A stretch of DNA of 23,578 nt from Bacteroidota bacterium (lineage in GTDB: Bacteria > Bacteroidota > Bacteroidia > NS11-12g > UBA955), in the NCBI GenBank assembly GCA_009918425.1, contig RGEC01000008.1:1-23578 (forward strand), in the 5' to 3' direction. Positions 1 to 7,453 of this stretch are shown one piece after another. Under the pieces are notes generated by a model. The model saw nothing but the letters and a program-made list of their open reading frames with translations. It was not told the origin of the DNA and made no database searches. Positions within the stretch are counted from its first letter, which is position 1, and each line of letters begins with the position of its first letter. Both the position numbers and the translations under genes were made by a program.

Positions 1-88
1 TTACCGATAAGGAATTCTCTGAAAACCATGCTGTACCGGCCATCAGCGTAAGTGCCGAAGTGAAAAGAAGTGCGTTTTTAAACTTCAT
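1..88 (-). CDS. N-terminus of a secreted protein (partial)
   Basis: Reading the minus strand from the ATG at 88 gives 29 codons that run off the left edge of the window. They begin MKFKNALLFTSALTLMAG and look like a signal peptide: two lysines, then a hydrophobic stretch with small residues near residues 17-19 suitable for cleavage. No mature domain is visible, so the function cannot be assigned; the protein is probably exported to the periplasm, outer membrane or surface. It lies downstream of lipA on the same strand, with 143 bases between them in which I see no gene and no convincing terminator. Confidence 0.6.
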   Translation of the reverse strand, partial: MKFKNALLFTSALTLMAGTAWFSENSLSV

Positions 89-231
89 AAAAAGGTAATG
101 TTCTTTATAGTCCGCTAATTTACAGCCACTTTATCAAAACACAACCACAAAACCCATCAATTTTTTCAATGATGTCAAAAACATGACAGGTATTTTACAT
201 CATAAATATTTGTTTGTCAGGCAGTAGCTTA

Positions 232-1110
232 TTAAAGCACATGCTTCTCTGCATGGTAGGAACTGCGAACCATGGGACCACTTTCCACATGCAAAAATCC
301 TTTTGCCAGGCCGGCTGTTTCCCAGGCCTTAAATTGATCAGGATGAACAAATTCAGCAACCGGTAAATGCATTTTTGTAGGCTGAAGGTATTGTCCCAAC
401 GTAAGCACATGACATTGATGTGCATGCAAATCATCCATAAGTTGCAAGACTTCTTCATTGGTCTCTCCACAACCCATCATAGCGCCGCTTTTTGTTCTGA
501 GACCGTATTCTGCTGTGCGTTTTATTTGCTCAAGGCTGCGGGTATATTTGGCCTGTGGCCTTACGATACGGTAAAGCCTTTCCACGGTTTCCATGTTGTG
601 ACTCACCACATCGGGTCTTTCATCCAGCACCATATATAAAAGATCCCACTGGGCTTTAAAGTCAGGAATCAGCGTTTCTATGGTGGTTTGGGGGTTCTGG
701 CGCTTTACTTCGCGTATGGTTGCAGCCCACACGCTGGCACCTTTGTCTTTAAGTTCGTCGCGGTTTACTGAGGTAATTACGCAATGCTTCACCCCCATCA
801 GCCTCACTGCTTCTGCAACACGATAGGGTTCATCAATATCGTATTCGGTAGGACGACCTGTGGCTACAGCACAAAAAGAGCAACTTCGCGTGCAGATATT
901 ACCCAGAATCATGAAAGTTGCCGTACCTGCACCCCAGCATTCGCCCATGTTTGGACATCGGCCATCTTCACATATTGTATGGAGCTTATTTTCCTTCACA
1001 ATACGTTTCACACGGGTGTAGTTTTCGCCTGTGGGCAAATCAATCTTCAACCAGGATGGTTTGGAAGGTCGACGTTCTTTTTCAGAAGATATAACAGGTA
1101 ATTCCAGCAA
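232..1110 (-). CDS. lipA: Lipoyl synthase (radical SAM)
   Basis: Inserts two sulfur atoms into protein-bound octanoyl groups to make the lipoyl cofactor of pyruvate and 2-oxoglutarate dehydrogenases and the glycine cleavage system; cytosolic. The 292-residue length is usual for the family. Both iron-sulfur clusters are visible: the LipA-specific auxiliary cluster CX4CX5C at C47, C52, C58 and the radical SAM cluster CX3CX2C at C73, C77, C80. The C-terminal RSSYHAE motif supplies the conserved serine ligand of the auxiliary cluster. The start is TTG at 1110: an in-frame TAA lies seven codons upstream with no ATG between, and the protein start MLELPV matches Bacteroidota LipA. The gene begins 18 bases after the stop of the outer-membrane protein gene, so the two are probably cotranscribed. 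No lipB or lplA is in the window. Confidence 0.95.
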   Translation of the reverse strand: MLELPVISSEKERRPSKPSWLKIDLPTGENYTRVKRIVKENKLHTICEDGRCPNMGECWGAGTATFMILGNICTRSCSFCAVATGRPTEYDIDEPYRVAEAVRLMGVKHCVITSVNRDELKDKGASVWAATIREVKRQNPQTTIETLIPDFKAQWDLLYMVLDERPDVVSHNMETVERLYRIVRPQAKYTRSLEQIKRTAEYGLRTKSGAMMGCGETNEEVLQLMDDLHAHQCHVLTLGQYLQPTKMHLPVAEFVHPDQFKAWETAGLAKGFLHVESGPMVRSSYHAEKHVL

Positions 1111-1128
1111 GATTTTGTCAGGGTAGGA

Positions 1129-1851
1129 TTAATTTCCCAATCCGAATGCAAAATTAATATAAAAGGAAGAGAATATGCTTTTGTTTAGGCGATCGTTATG
1201 TAAAATGGGCAGTTTTTTAGGAAAAGCCTCCACACGTGCACCCAGCGTGAGGGTGTTTACATCTCCGCGGTAATTGGACCATTGAAAATCCAGACCGCCC
1301 TGCCAGGTAAGGCCGGGAGTAATTTGCCCTTCCGAAAAACCTTCAGAGAAGCCGGATCTGCCTGCAATTTCAGTGGTTTTGTGAACATCAGGATTGTAGC
1401 GCACATTGGTAAAATAATCATTTCCGAAAGGATCTATTTGCAGAATGGTTACATACACAGGCCACACATAGGCAAAAGAAACACCGGGACCGGAAGTAAA
1501 ATTCAAGCCTATTGCACGCCTGTCGGTTCTTTCACTCAGCGAGTATGTATACAGTAAACCCGGTCGGAAAGTCCACACATAATTGACCTTGTCTATTTTA
1601 TAGGTACTAGCATTCTGAAAAACCGTATTCACTACGGCTACCTCCCGGGGATGCTGTATGTTGCCAGCATCTACATAAAATCCGGTAGGTCTTGGGGAAG
1701 CTGTTTTAAAAGTCTGGATAGATTTATCATTTCGGAAAGAAGCGCCCATGCCGTACCTTGAGATTCCCAAACCCAGCGAATGCCTAACATCAGACTGAGC
1801 GGAGAGCGAAACCGCCAGCAGACCGAAAATAGAGAGAAACCCAATTTTCAT
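1129..1851 (-). CDS. Putative outer-membrane beta-barrel protein
   Basis: Unrecognised 240-residue protein. It has a clear signal peptide (MKIGFLSIFGLLAVSLSAQ, cleavage probably after SLSA). The mature part is rich in alternating aromatic and polar residues and glycine (for example FRPGLLYTYSL, GLTWQGGLDFQW) and ends FYINFAFGLGN, as expected for amphipathic beta strands of a small outer-membrane barrel of the kind common in Bacteroidota. A short internal duplication, GFSEGFSEG, lies near residue 170. It is first in an apparent two-gene unit with lipA (18-base gap), though the functions have no obvious link. Its upstream region is shared with mraZ and carries a MraZ-type repeat pair in its own orientation about 87 bases before the start. 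Confidence 0.7.
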   Translation of the reverse strand: MKIGFLSIFGLLAVSLSAQSDVRHSLGLGISRYGMGASFRNDKSIQTFKTASPRPTGFYVDAGNIQHPREVAVVNTVFQNASTYKIDKVNYVWTFRPGLLYTYSLSERTDRRAIGLNFTSGPGVSFAYVWPVYVTILQIDPFGNDYFTNVRYNPDVHKTTEIAGRSGFSEGFSEGQITPGLTWQGGLDFQWSNYRGDVNTLTLGARVEAFPKKLPILHNDRLNKSIFSSFYINFAFGLGN

Positions 1852-1856
1852 CTATA

Positions 1857-1864
1857 CAAAGGTA
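1857..1864 (-). promoter_or_regulatory. Possible -7 element (TAnnTTTG) before the outer-membrane protein gene
   Basis: On the minus strand this reads TACCTTTG, an exact match to the Bacteroidota -7 consensus TAnnTTTG. It ends only five bases before the ATG at 1851, so transcripts would be nearly leaderless. No TTG lies at the usual 17-23 base spacing upstream; the nearest is about 36 bases away. It is therefore a weak candidate. Confidence 0.3.
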
Positions 1865-1937
1865 GCGAAAAACGGATAGGCGATTTTCCCATTTTCAGTA
1901 CAAAATGACCAAAACAGGTTTTTCAATGCATTTTTAA

Positions 1938-1957
1938 CCCCACTTTCACCCACTTTT
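1938..1957 (-). promoter_or_regulatory. MraZ-type repeat pair, inverted copy
   Basis: On the minus strand this reads AAAAGTGGGT followed directly by GAAAGTGGGG: two copies of AAAGTGGG exactly 10 bases apart. MraZ proteins of known systems bind direct repeats of TGGG-type or AAAGTG-type units with a 10-base period, so this fits a MraZ site facing the minus-strand outer-membrane protein and lipA genes. It lies just upstream of the mraZ promoter candidate and mirrors the pair at 2087-2106. Binding is inferred. Confidence 0.5.
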
Positions 1958-1966
1958 AAAAAATCA

Positions 1967-1996
1967 TTGTATTTACAAGGCTTTTAACTATTTTTG
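1967..1996 (+). promoter_or_regulatory. Candidate promoter of the mraZ/dcw unit
   Basis: TTG at 1967-1969 is followed after 19 bases by TATTTTTG at 1989-1996, matching the Bacteroidota primary sigma consensus (TTG or TTTG at -33, TAnnTTTG at -7, spacer 17-23). Transcription would start near 2003, leaving a leader of about 140 bases before mraZ. The leader would contain the DnaA box and the plus-oriented MraZ repeats, placing both downstream of the start point. Confidence 0.55.
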
Positions 1997-2058
1997 CTGA
2001 ATAATTAATCATCTCATTGTGAAAATAAGCCACAATAAAACCCGATTTAATCCCGTTA

Positions 2059-2067
2059 TGTGGATAA
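2059..2067 (-). promoter_or_regulatory. Perfect DnaA box
   Basis: The plus strand reads TGTGGATAA, the exact reverse complement of the strong DnaA box TTATCCACA. It lies between the mraZ promoter candidate and the plus-oriented MraZ repeats. A single box does not make an origin; a regulatory role for DnaA on the dcw unit is the more natural reading. Occupancy is inferred. Confidence 0.5.
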
Positions 2068-2076
2068 GTGGTGATT

Positions 2077-2106
2077 AAAAAGGGTAAAAAGTGGGAAAAA
2101 GTGGGA
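2077..2106 (+). promoter_or_regulatory. MraZ operator (AAAAGTGGGA direct repeats)
   Basis: Two identical 10-base units AAAAGTGGGA lie back to back at 2087-2096 and 2097-2106, preceded in phase by a degenerate unit AAAAAGGGTA at 2077-2086. Tandem 10-base-period TGGG/AAAGTG repeats just upstream of mraZ are the known operator for MraZ autorepression in other bacteria. The last unit ends 37 bases before the mraZ start codon. Confidence 0.75.
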
Positions 2107-2143
2107 TTTTTGGTTTTTATTTAGCAGACGGAATTCCAAACCT

Positions 2144-2614
2144 ATGTCCGGATTGATTGGCGAGTATGTATGTAAGCTGGATGAGAAAGGCAGATTGTCT
2201 TTACCATCGAGGCTTCGTGCGCAGTTTCCTGAAAGCGCAGGAAACACGCTTGTGGTCAACCGGGGATTTGAAAAGTGTCTCGTTCTGTACACCCGAGAAG
2301 ACTGGTCGGAGGAAACCGGCAAACTGACCGCGGTAGATGACTTTCTGAGCCCTGAAATTCGCCGTTTTAAACGCATTTTCACCAATGGTGCAAACCTGGT
2401 TCAGATAGACAATGCCCAGCGGGTCCTGATTCCCAAAAAACTATGCGAATACGCTGAGCTTACCGATGAGGTAGTGCTAAGTGCGTATGGCAACAAAGTG
2501 GAAATCTGGAGTCGTTCTAATTATGAAACCGAGCTTTCGGTGGATTCTGACGAACTCAGCAAGCTGGCGCAATTCTTCCATCAGCAGCAATCGGGTAACA
2601 GAAAAGAGTCATGA
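2144..2614 (+). CDS. mraZ: Transcriptional regulator MraZ
   Basis: DNA-binding repressor of the dcw cluster, including its own gene; ring-shaped oligomer built from two AbrB/SpoVT-like swapped-hairpin domains per chain. Both MraZ signatures are visible: KLDEKGRLSLPSRLR near residues 11-25 and the second half QIDNAQRVLIPKKL near residues 88-101. The 156-residue length is normal. The ATG at 2144 is the natural start because MSGLIGEYVCKLDEKGR matches the family N-terminus. It is first in the cluster. Direct repeats of the MraZ site lie immediately upstream, so autoregulation is very likely. No clear Shine-Dalgarno sequence precedes the start. Confidence 0.95.
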   Translation: MSGLIGEYVCKLDEKGRLSLPSRLRAQFPESAGNTLVVNRGFEKCLVLYTREDWSEETGKLTAVDDFLSPEIRRFKRIFTNGANLVQIDNAQRVLIPKKLCEYAELTDEVVLSAYGNKVEIWSRSNYETELSVDSDELSKLAQFFHQQQSGNRKES

Positions 2615-2639
2615 AGTTTGGAATGAAACCGGCTGCACT

Positions 2640-3542
2640 ATGCAAGAATATCACGTACCTGTACTGCTGAATCCCAGTGTTGACGCGCTGGTGCATGACC
2701 CTAACGGGATTTATGCAGATGCTACCTTCGGAGGCGGCGGACACTCACGTGCCATTCTGAACAAACTTTCGGCAAAAGGAAAACTGATTGCCTTTGACCG
2801 CGATGATGAAGCCCTGGCCAATGCACCGGACGATAAAAGGTTCACGCTGGTAAACCACAACTTTCGTTTCCTGAAACAATTCATCAGATATGGGCAAATG
2901 ATGCCCATATCGGGTATTCTGGCAGATCTTGGCATTTCATCACACCAGATAAACGTGGGTGAGAGAGGCTTTGCACACCGACTGGAAGGTCCGCTGGATA
3001 TGCGCATGGATAAAAAATCATCGCTTACGGCAGCCGACATAGTAAATACTTACCCTGAGGCCAAACTGAAACACATATTTAAAATGTGGGGAGAAATACC
3101 CAATGCCGGAAAACTTGCCGCTATAATTTGTCAGGGACGTACAGGCCACGCCATTAGTACCACAGAACAGTTTAAAAATCTGATATCACCGTGCACACCC
3201 AAGCACAGCCCTGCGAAATACCTGAGCCAGGTTTATCAGGCCCTTCGAATAGAAGTTAATGGGGAAATGCAGGCGCTGGAAGCACTTCTGAAAGCTTCTG
3301 CTGACTGCATCGGTACCGGCGGACATCTTGTGGTTATTAGTTACCACAGTCTGGAAGACAGAATGGTTAAAAATTTTCTGCAAACCGGAAATCTTGACGG
3401 CGAAAGACAAACAGATATGTTCGGCAACGTGCAGCGCCCGTTTGACCCTGAACCCAACAAGGCGCTTATACCTGATGAAGAAGAAATAAGGATCAATAAC
3501 AGAGCACGCAGTGCTAAAATGAGAATAGGAGTTAAAAGATGA
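2640..3542 (+). CDS. rsmH: 16S rRNA (cytosine(1402)-N4)-methyltransferase
   Basis: RsmH (MraW) uses S-adenosylmethionine to methylate N4 of C1402 in the 16S rRNA decoding centre. The SAM-binding motif DATFGGGGHS is near residues 29-38, the AFDRD acidic loop follows, and SYHSLEDRMVK near the C-terminal third is the family signature. I place the start at the ATG at 2640 (MQEYHVPVLL), giving 300 residues, the usual family length. The open frame extends upstream to 2481, but that part overlaps mraZ and encodes nothing family-like. It starts 25 bases after the mraZ stop, and its own stop overlaps the ftsL start as ATGA. Confidence 0.95.
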   Translation: MQEYHVPVLLNPSVDALVHDPNGIYADATFGGGGHSRAILNKLSAKGKLIAFDRDDEALANAPDDKRFTLVNHNFRFLKQFIRYGQMMPISGILADLGISSHQINVGERGFAHRLEGPLDMRMDKKSSLTAADIVNTYPEAKLKHIFKMWGEIPNAGKLAAIICQGRTGHAISTTEQFKNLISPCTPKHSPAKYLSQVYQALRIEVNGEMQALEALLKASADCIGTGGHLVVISYHSLEDRMVKNFLQTGNLDGERQTDMFGNVQRPFDPEPNKALIPDEEEIRINNRARSAKMRIGVKR

Positions 3543-3895
3543 ACACCGAACCGGAAACCATAGAAGAAAACGAATTGCCCTCAAATCAGGCTGAACAACC
3601 TGAGCAACAGGCATCTGCAGGCATCTGGTCATGGATAAAATTTGGCCTTGTGGCTTTTGGGCTCATGTTGTTTTACATCTACAATCAACACCATGCAAAT
3701 AAAGCATTGAGAACCAAAGAAAAGCTGATCAAAGAACTAAAGGAACTCCACAGCGAAAAAATCAGCCTGGAAAGCCAAATAACCAATGCCAGCAAGCAAA
3801 GCGAGGTTGCAAAAAAAGTGCAGGAAACCGGATTAAAGGAACTGAATGTTCCGCCCGTAAAAATTGAAAACCATGTCAAAACAGGAAAACCCTAA
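3539..3895 (+). CDS. ftsL: FtsL-like cell division protein
   Basis: Small bitopic septum protein of 118 residues. It has an acidic, glutamine-rich cytoplasmic N-terminus (residues 1-28), one transmembrane helix at about residues 30-48 (WIKFGLVAFGLMLFYIY), and a periplasmic coiled coil rich in K, E, L and I heptads at about 52-95 (for example KLIKELKELHSEKISLESQI). FtsL sequences diverge strongly, so assignment rests on topology and on position between rsmH and ftsI, which is standard. In known systems FtsL pairs with FtsB/DivIC and FtsQ to activate FtsW-FtsI. Its start overlaps the rsmH stop by four bases, and its 3' end overlaps ftsI by 23 bases. Confidence 0.85.
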   Translation: MNTEPETIEENELPSNQAEQPEQQASAGIWSWIKFGLVAFGLMLFYIYNQHHANKALRTKEKLIKELKELHSEKISLESQITNASKQSEVAKKVQETGLKELNVPPVKIENHVKTGKP

Positions 3896-5993
3896 GGTAA
3901 ATACCCGCAGAGCCATTCTTCTGAGAGCATACCTTGTTTTCGGGCTTGTGCTGGTATTTGGATTTTCTGTATTGTTTACTGCGGCTAAACTGCAACTCGG
4001 ATCCGATGAGGAATTCAGCAAGGAAATGCAGCAAAAAAACACGCGAACCATTGACGTAAAGGCCATTAGAGGTAATATCTACGCCGCTGATGGCAGTTTG
4101 CTGGCCACTTCAGTCCCTCGTTATAATATGGTGTTTGACGCCATGGCCGATGGTCTCACCAAAGACACATTCCAAAAATACATAGACAGCCTCTCTTTGC
4201 TGATGGCTACCGAATTCAAGGAAAAGAATCAGGCTGACTGGAAAAGCTATTTCAAAGGCTTACGGAACAACAAATCCAGATATGCCATAATAGTAAAAGA
4301 CCAGGGCTTTGATGTTGTTAAAAAGATGAAAACCTGGCCCCTGATTAGAAAAGGAAAATTCAAAGGCGGTTTCTGGTTTGATGAAAAGGGGAAACGCCTC
4401 TACTTCATGGGTGATCTTGCCAAAAGAACCATAGGATACAGCAAAGACGGCGTGTACGTGGGGCTGGAAGGTGCATTCGACAGCCTATTGCGGGGTACAG
4501 ACGGGCAGCGTATGGAAAAACGGATGCCGGGTAATATTTGGAGGCCCATGGAAAATGCCAAGGTAAAAGACCCTGTGAATGGATATGACATTGTCACAAC
4601 GCTGGATGTCAATCTCCAGGATGTGGCACAGAATGCTCTGCAAAGAGTGCTTGCAGCAAATGAAGCCGACCACGGGTGTGTAGTGGTGATGGAGGTGAAA
4701 ACTGGTGCCATCAAAGCTATGGCCAACCTCAAACGCAATGAAAAGGGGGAGTATATGGAGGTATTGAATTACGCGGTAAATGAGTTTGAAGAACCGGGCT
4801 CCACATTTAAGCTGGTTTCAGCCATGGCATTACTAGAGGACGGTTATGCCAAACCTTCAGATAGCGTAAACATTCAGGGGGGAGAAGTAAAAATGTTTGG
4901 TGAAACCATGAAAGATGCAACCGACCCCACTAAAAATATCCTCACATTACAAGAAAGTTTCGAAAAATCGAGCAATGTTGGAATAAGCAAACTGGTGCTT
5001 AAGCACTACGGCAAACAGCCCGAGAAGTTCGTTAATCATGCAATGAGACTGGGATTGCACTTTAAACCGGAATTTGACATTCAAACGCCCAACAATCCAC
5101 TCATCAAAACAAAAAAATCAAAGAACTGGTATAACACCACACTGCCCTGGATGAGCATTGGTTATGAAACCAAAATATCTCCGCTTCAGATGCTGACACT
5201 GTACAACGCCGTTGCAAATAATGGGAAGATGATGCGACCTTACATGGTAAGTGAAATCAGACATGAAGGAAGACTGATAAAGAATATCGCACCACAAGCA
5301 ATTAATGAGAAAATATGCAGCGATAAAACACTGGCAGCCCTGAAAAGCATGATGGAAGGGGTCGTTGACCATGGAACCGCCACCAACCTTAAAAACAACA
5401 ACTATCAGGTGGCAGGCAAAACCGGAACAGCCCAGATTGCCAAAGGCAAAAAGTATCAGGAGGGTAGCTACAAAGCCTCATTTGCAGGCTATTTCCCGGC
5501 ATCCAGTCCGCAATACAGCATAATTGTTGTAATCAACGAACCAAAGAAAGGTGCCATTTACGGCGCATTGGTTGCAGGTCCGGTATTTAAAGATATAGCC
5601 GACAAAATATACAGCAGCTCACTCAAAATACAACCTGTTGCTGCTGCAAGCAGAGAGCCACAGATTCCCTCAATACTTAAAGGCAGCAGTGCAAAAACAC
5701 TTCAGGTGCTAAACGGGCTGAATATTAGCTCTACACGCGACAGTGGCAGACAAAGCGAATGGGTATCAGGAGATAAAAAAGGATTTTCGGTTTTACTAAA
5801 ACCCGCACAGATAAAACAAGGGCAACTCCCCGAATTTAAAGGCATGGGCCTGCGTGATGCCATACTTTGGCTGGAGCAGCATAAAATCCGTGTAAGCAGC
5901 GAAGGTTATGGCCGCATTGTTTCCCAAAGCATTCCACCCGGCACTGCATTGTCCAAAGTTTCCCAAGTACACCTAATTCTGGAACCGTTTTGA
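3873..5993 (+). CDS. ftsI: Septal peptidoglycan transpeptidase (PBP3 type) with PASTA domain
   Basis: Class B penicillin-binding protein that crosslinks septal peptidoglycan together with FtsW. With the ATG at 3873 it has 706 residues (MSKQENPKVNTRR); a TTG nine bases earlier is in frame but less likely. Order: basic cytoplasmic tail, transmembrane helix at about 20-42, pedestal/dimerisation domain at about 55-230 with the RGNIYAADG motif, then the transpeptidase. Catalytic motifs are S310-TF-K313 (SxxK), S366-S-N368 (SxN) and K516-T-G518 (KTG). A single C-terminal PASTA domain occupies about 650-706 (LPEFKGMGLRDAILWLEQ), as in SpoVD-like FtsI of Bacteroidota. It overlaps ftsL at its start and murE at its stop (TTGA). 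Confidence 0.95.
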   Translation: MSKQENPKVNTRRAILLRAYLVFGLVLVFGFSVLFTAAKLQLGSDEEFSKEMQQKNTRTIDVKAIRGNIYAADGSLLATSVPRYNMVFDAMADGLTKDTFQKYIDSLSLLMATEFKEKNQADWKSYFKGLRNNKSRYAIIVKDQGFDVVKKMKTWPLIRKGKFKGGFWFDEKGKRLYFMGDLAKRTIGYSKDGVYVGLEGAFDSLLRGTDGQRMEKRMPGNIWRPMENAKVKDPVNGYDIVTTLDVNLQDVAQNALQRVLAANEADHGCVVVMEVKTGAIKAMANLKRNEKGEYMEVLNYAVNEFEEPGSTFKLVSAMALLEDGYAKPSDSVNIQGGEVKMFGETMKDATDPTKNILTLQESFEKSSNVGISKLVLKHYGKQPEKFVNHAMRLGLHFKPEFDIQTPNNPLIKTKKSKNWYNTTLPWMSIGYETKISPLQMLTLYNAVANNGKMMRPYMVSEIRHEGRLIKNIAPQAINEKICSDKTLAALKSMMEGVVDHGTATNLKNNNYQVAGKTGTAQIAKGKKYQEGSYKASFAGYFPASSPQYSIIVVINEPKKGAIYGALVAGPVFKDIADKIYSSSLKIQPVAAASREPQIPSILKGSSAKTLQVLNGLNISSTRDSGRQSEWVSGDKKGFSVLLKPAQIKQGQLPEFKGMGLRDAILWLEQHKIRVSSEGYGRIVSQSIPPGTALSKVSQVHLILEPF

Positions 5994-7453
5994 CATTTGC
6001 CTTAGAAAATATCATCCAAAAACTGCAACCGTCAAAGGTTATAGGGGAAAGCAAGGTTACTGTCAGCGGTGTTTGTATTGACAGTCGCAAGGCAGATAAA
6101 GGCTTTTTATATGCTGCCATGCCCGGCACCCATGCCGATGGCCATGATTTTATTCAAAAAGCCATTGAAAACGGGGCAACCGTTATTCTTGCCAATAGGG
6201 CAGATCATCCATCGGATGGTGTTACCTACATTCTGGTAGAAAACGTAGCCGAAGCCATGGGTGTCGTCTGCCATCTGTTTTATGGCGAACCCACCAAAAC
6301 ATTGAAACTGGTGGGAACTACCGGTACCAATGGAAAAACCACCGTCAGCACTTTGCTTTTTGAATTGTTTGCGGCAATGGGCTATCAATGCGGGCTGATA
6401 TCCACGGTAGAAAACAGAATTGGAACCGAGATTATTCCCAGCACACATACCACGCCGGACACGGCAGGACTGAATGCTTTGCTGGCAAAGATGGTGGAAG
6501 CAGGCTGTGACTATTGTTTTATGGAATGCAGTTCGCATGCCATACATCAGCGCCGGATTGCCGGACTGGAATTCACCGGGGCAGTATTCACAAACCTCTC
6601 ACACGATCACCTGGATTATCACAAAACCTTTGATAACTATCTAAAGGCCAAAAAGCAATTTTTTGACGACCTCCCGTCAACCGCATGGGCTTTAACCAAC
6701 AAAGACGACCGTAATGGCATGATCATGCTGCAAAACACCAAAGCAGCACGCTACACCTATGCCATGAAAAGTGGCGCTGATTTTACCGTAAAAATTCTGG
6801 AAAGCGACTTTCAGGGAATGCAGCTGAAGCTGGATGGCAAAGAGGCCTGGGTGAACCTTGTAGGGGCTTTTAATGCTTACAATCTGGCTGCAGTATATGG
6901 TGCTGCATTTTTGCTTACCGGAGGCGAAGAAGAAATTATGCTACCCCTCACCAAAGCAGGCAGGGTAAACGGGCGATTTGAAGCAATCCATGGACCTGAA
7001 AGGGTTACTGCCATTGTGGATTATGCCCACACACCTGACGCTCTGGAAAACGTGATTGCAACCATCAACGAGATTAGGGGCAACCATGCGCAACTTATAA
7101 CTATAGTTGGCTGCGGTGGCAACCGCGATGCCGCGAAAAGGCCGGAAATGGGGAAAATAGCCGCCCGAATGAGCAGTAAAGTCATTTTCACCAGCGACAA
7201 TCCCAGAGACGAAGATCCGGAAGCCATAATTCAACAGATGGAAGCCGGCGTGGAAGGACAATTCTACAAGAAACTACTGAAGATAACCGACCGCAAAGAA
7301 GCCATAAGAACTGCTGCGATGCTGGCATCACCCGGAGATGTTATTCTTATTGCGGGTAAAGGACATGAAACCTATCAGGAAATCAAAGGAGTGAAACATC
7401 CTTTTGACGATAAAGCCATTGTTAAATCTATTTTTAATTCAAACAACGAATAA
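5990..7453 (+). CDS. murE: UDP-MurNAc-tripeptide synthetase, meso-DAP type
   Basis: Cytosolic ATP-dependent ligase that adds meso-diaminopimelate to UDP-MurNAc-L-Ala-D-Glu. The N-terminal UDP-binding domain is followed by the ATP P-loop GTTGTNGKTT with K116, the central ligase domain (HDHLDYH) and the C-terminal domain with D403-N-P-R406, the motif that selects meso-DAP over lysine. Length 487 is normal. The start is TTG at 5990, overlapping the ftsI stop as TTGA: the first in-frame ATG is about 43 codons in and would remove part of the UDP-binding domain, whereas MTFALENIIQKL aligns with family N-termini. The stop shares one base with the mraY start (TAATG). Confidence 0.95.
   Translation: MTFALENIIQKLQPSKVIGESKVTVSGVCIDSRKADKGFLYAAMPGTHADGHDFIQKAIENGATVILANRADHPSDGVTYILVENVAEAMGVVCHLFYGEPTKTLKLVGTTGTNGKTTVSTLLFELFAAMGYQCGLISTVENRIGTEIIPSTHTTPDTAGLNALLAKMVEAGCDYCFMECSSHAIHQRRIAGLEFTGAVFTNLSHDHLDYHKTFDNYLKAKKQFFDDLPSTAWALTNKDDRNGMIMLQNTKAARYTYAMKSGADFTVKILESDFQGMQLKLDGKEAWVNLVGAFNAYNLAAVYGAAFLLTGGEEEIMLPLTKAGRVNGRFEAIHGPERVTAIVDYAHTPDALENVIATINEIRGNHAQLITIVGCGGNRDAAKRPEMGKIAARMSSKVIFTSDNPRDEDPEAIIQQMEAGVEGQFYKKLLKITDRKEAIRTAAMLASPGDVILIAGKGHETYQEIKGVKHPFDDKAIVKSIFNSNNE

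Noticed and set aside
2056..2385. Minus-strand open frame covering the mraZ start and its control region
   Set aside because: It is antisense to mraZ and to the operator repeats and has no family-like features.
2481..2639. Upstream extension of rsmH
   Set aside because: The extra 53 residues overlap mraZ in another frame and do not resemble RsmH; the ATG at 2640 gives the normal N-terminus.
3864..3872. TTG start for ftsI nine bases before the ATG
   Set aside because: The ATG at 3873 is adjacent and gives a normal N-terminus; nothing favours the TTG here, unlike murE and murD where no ATG exists.
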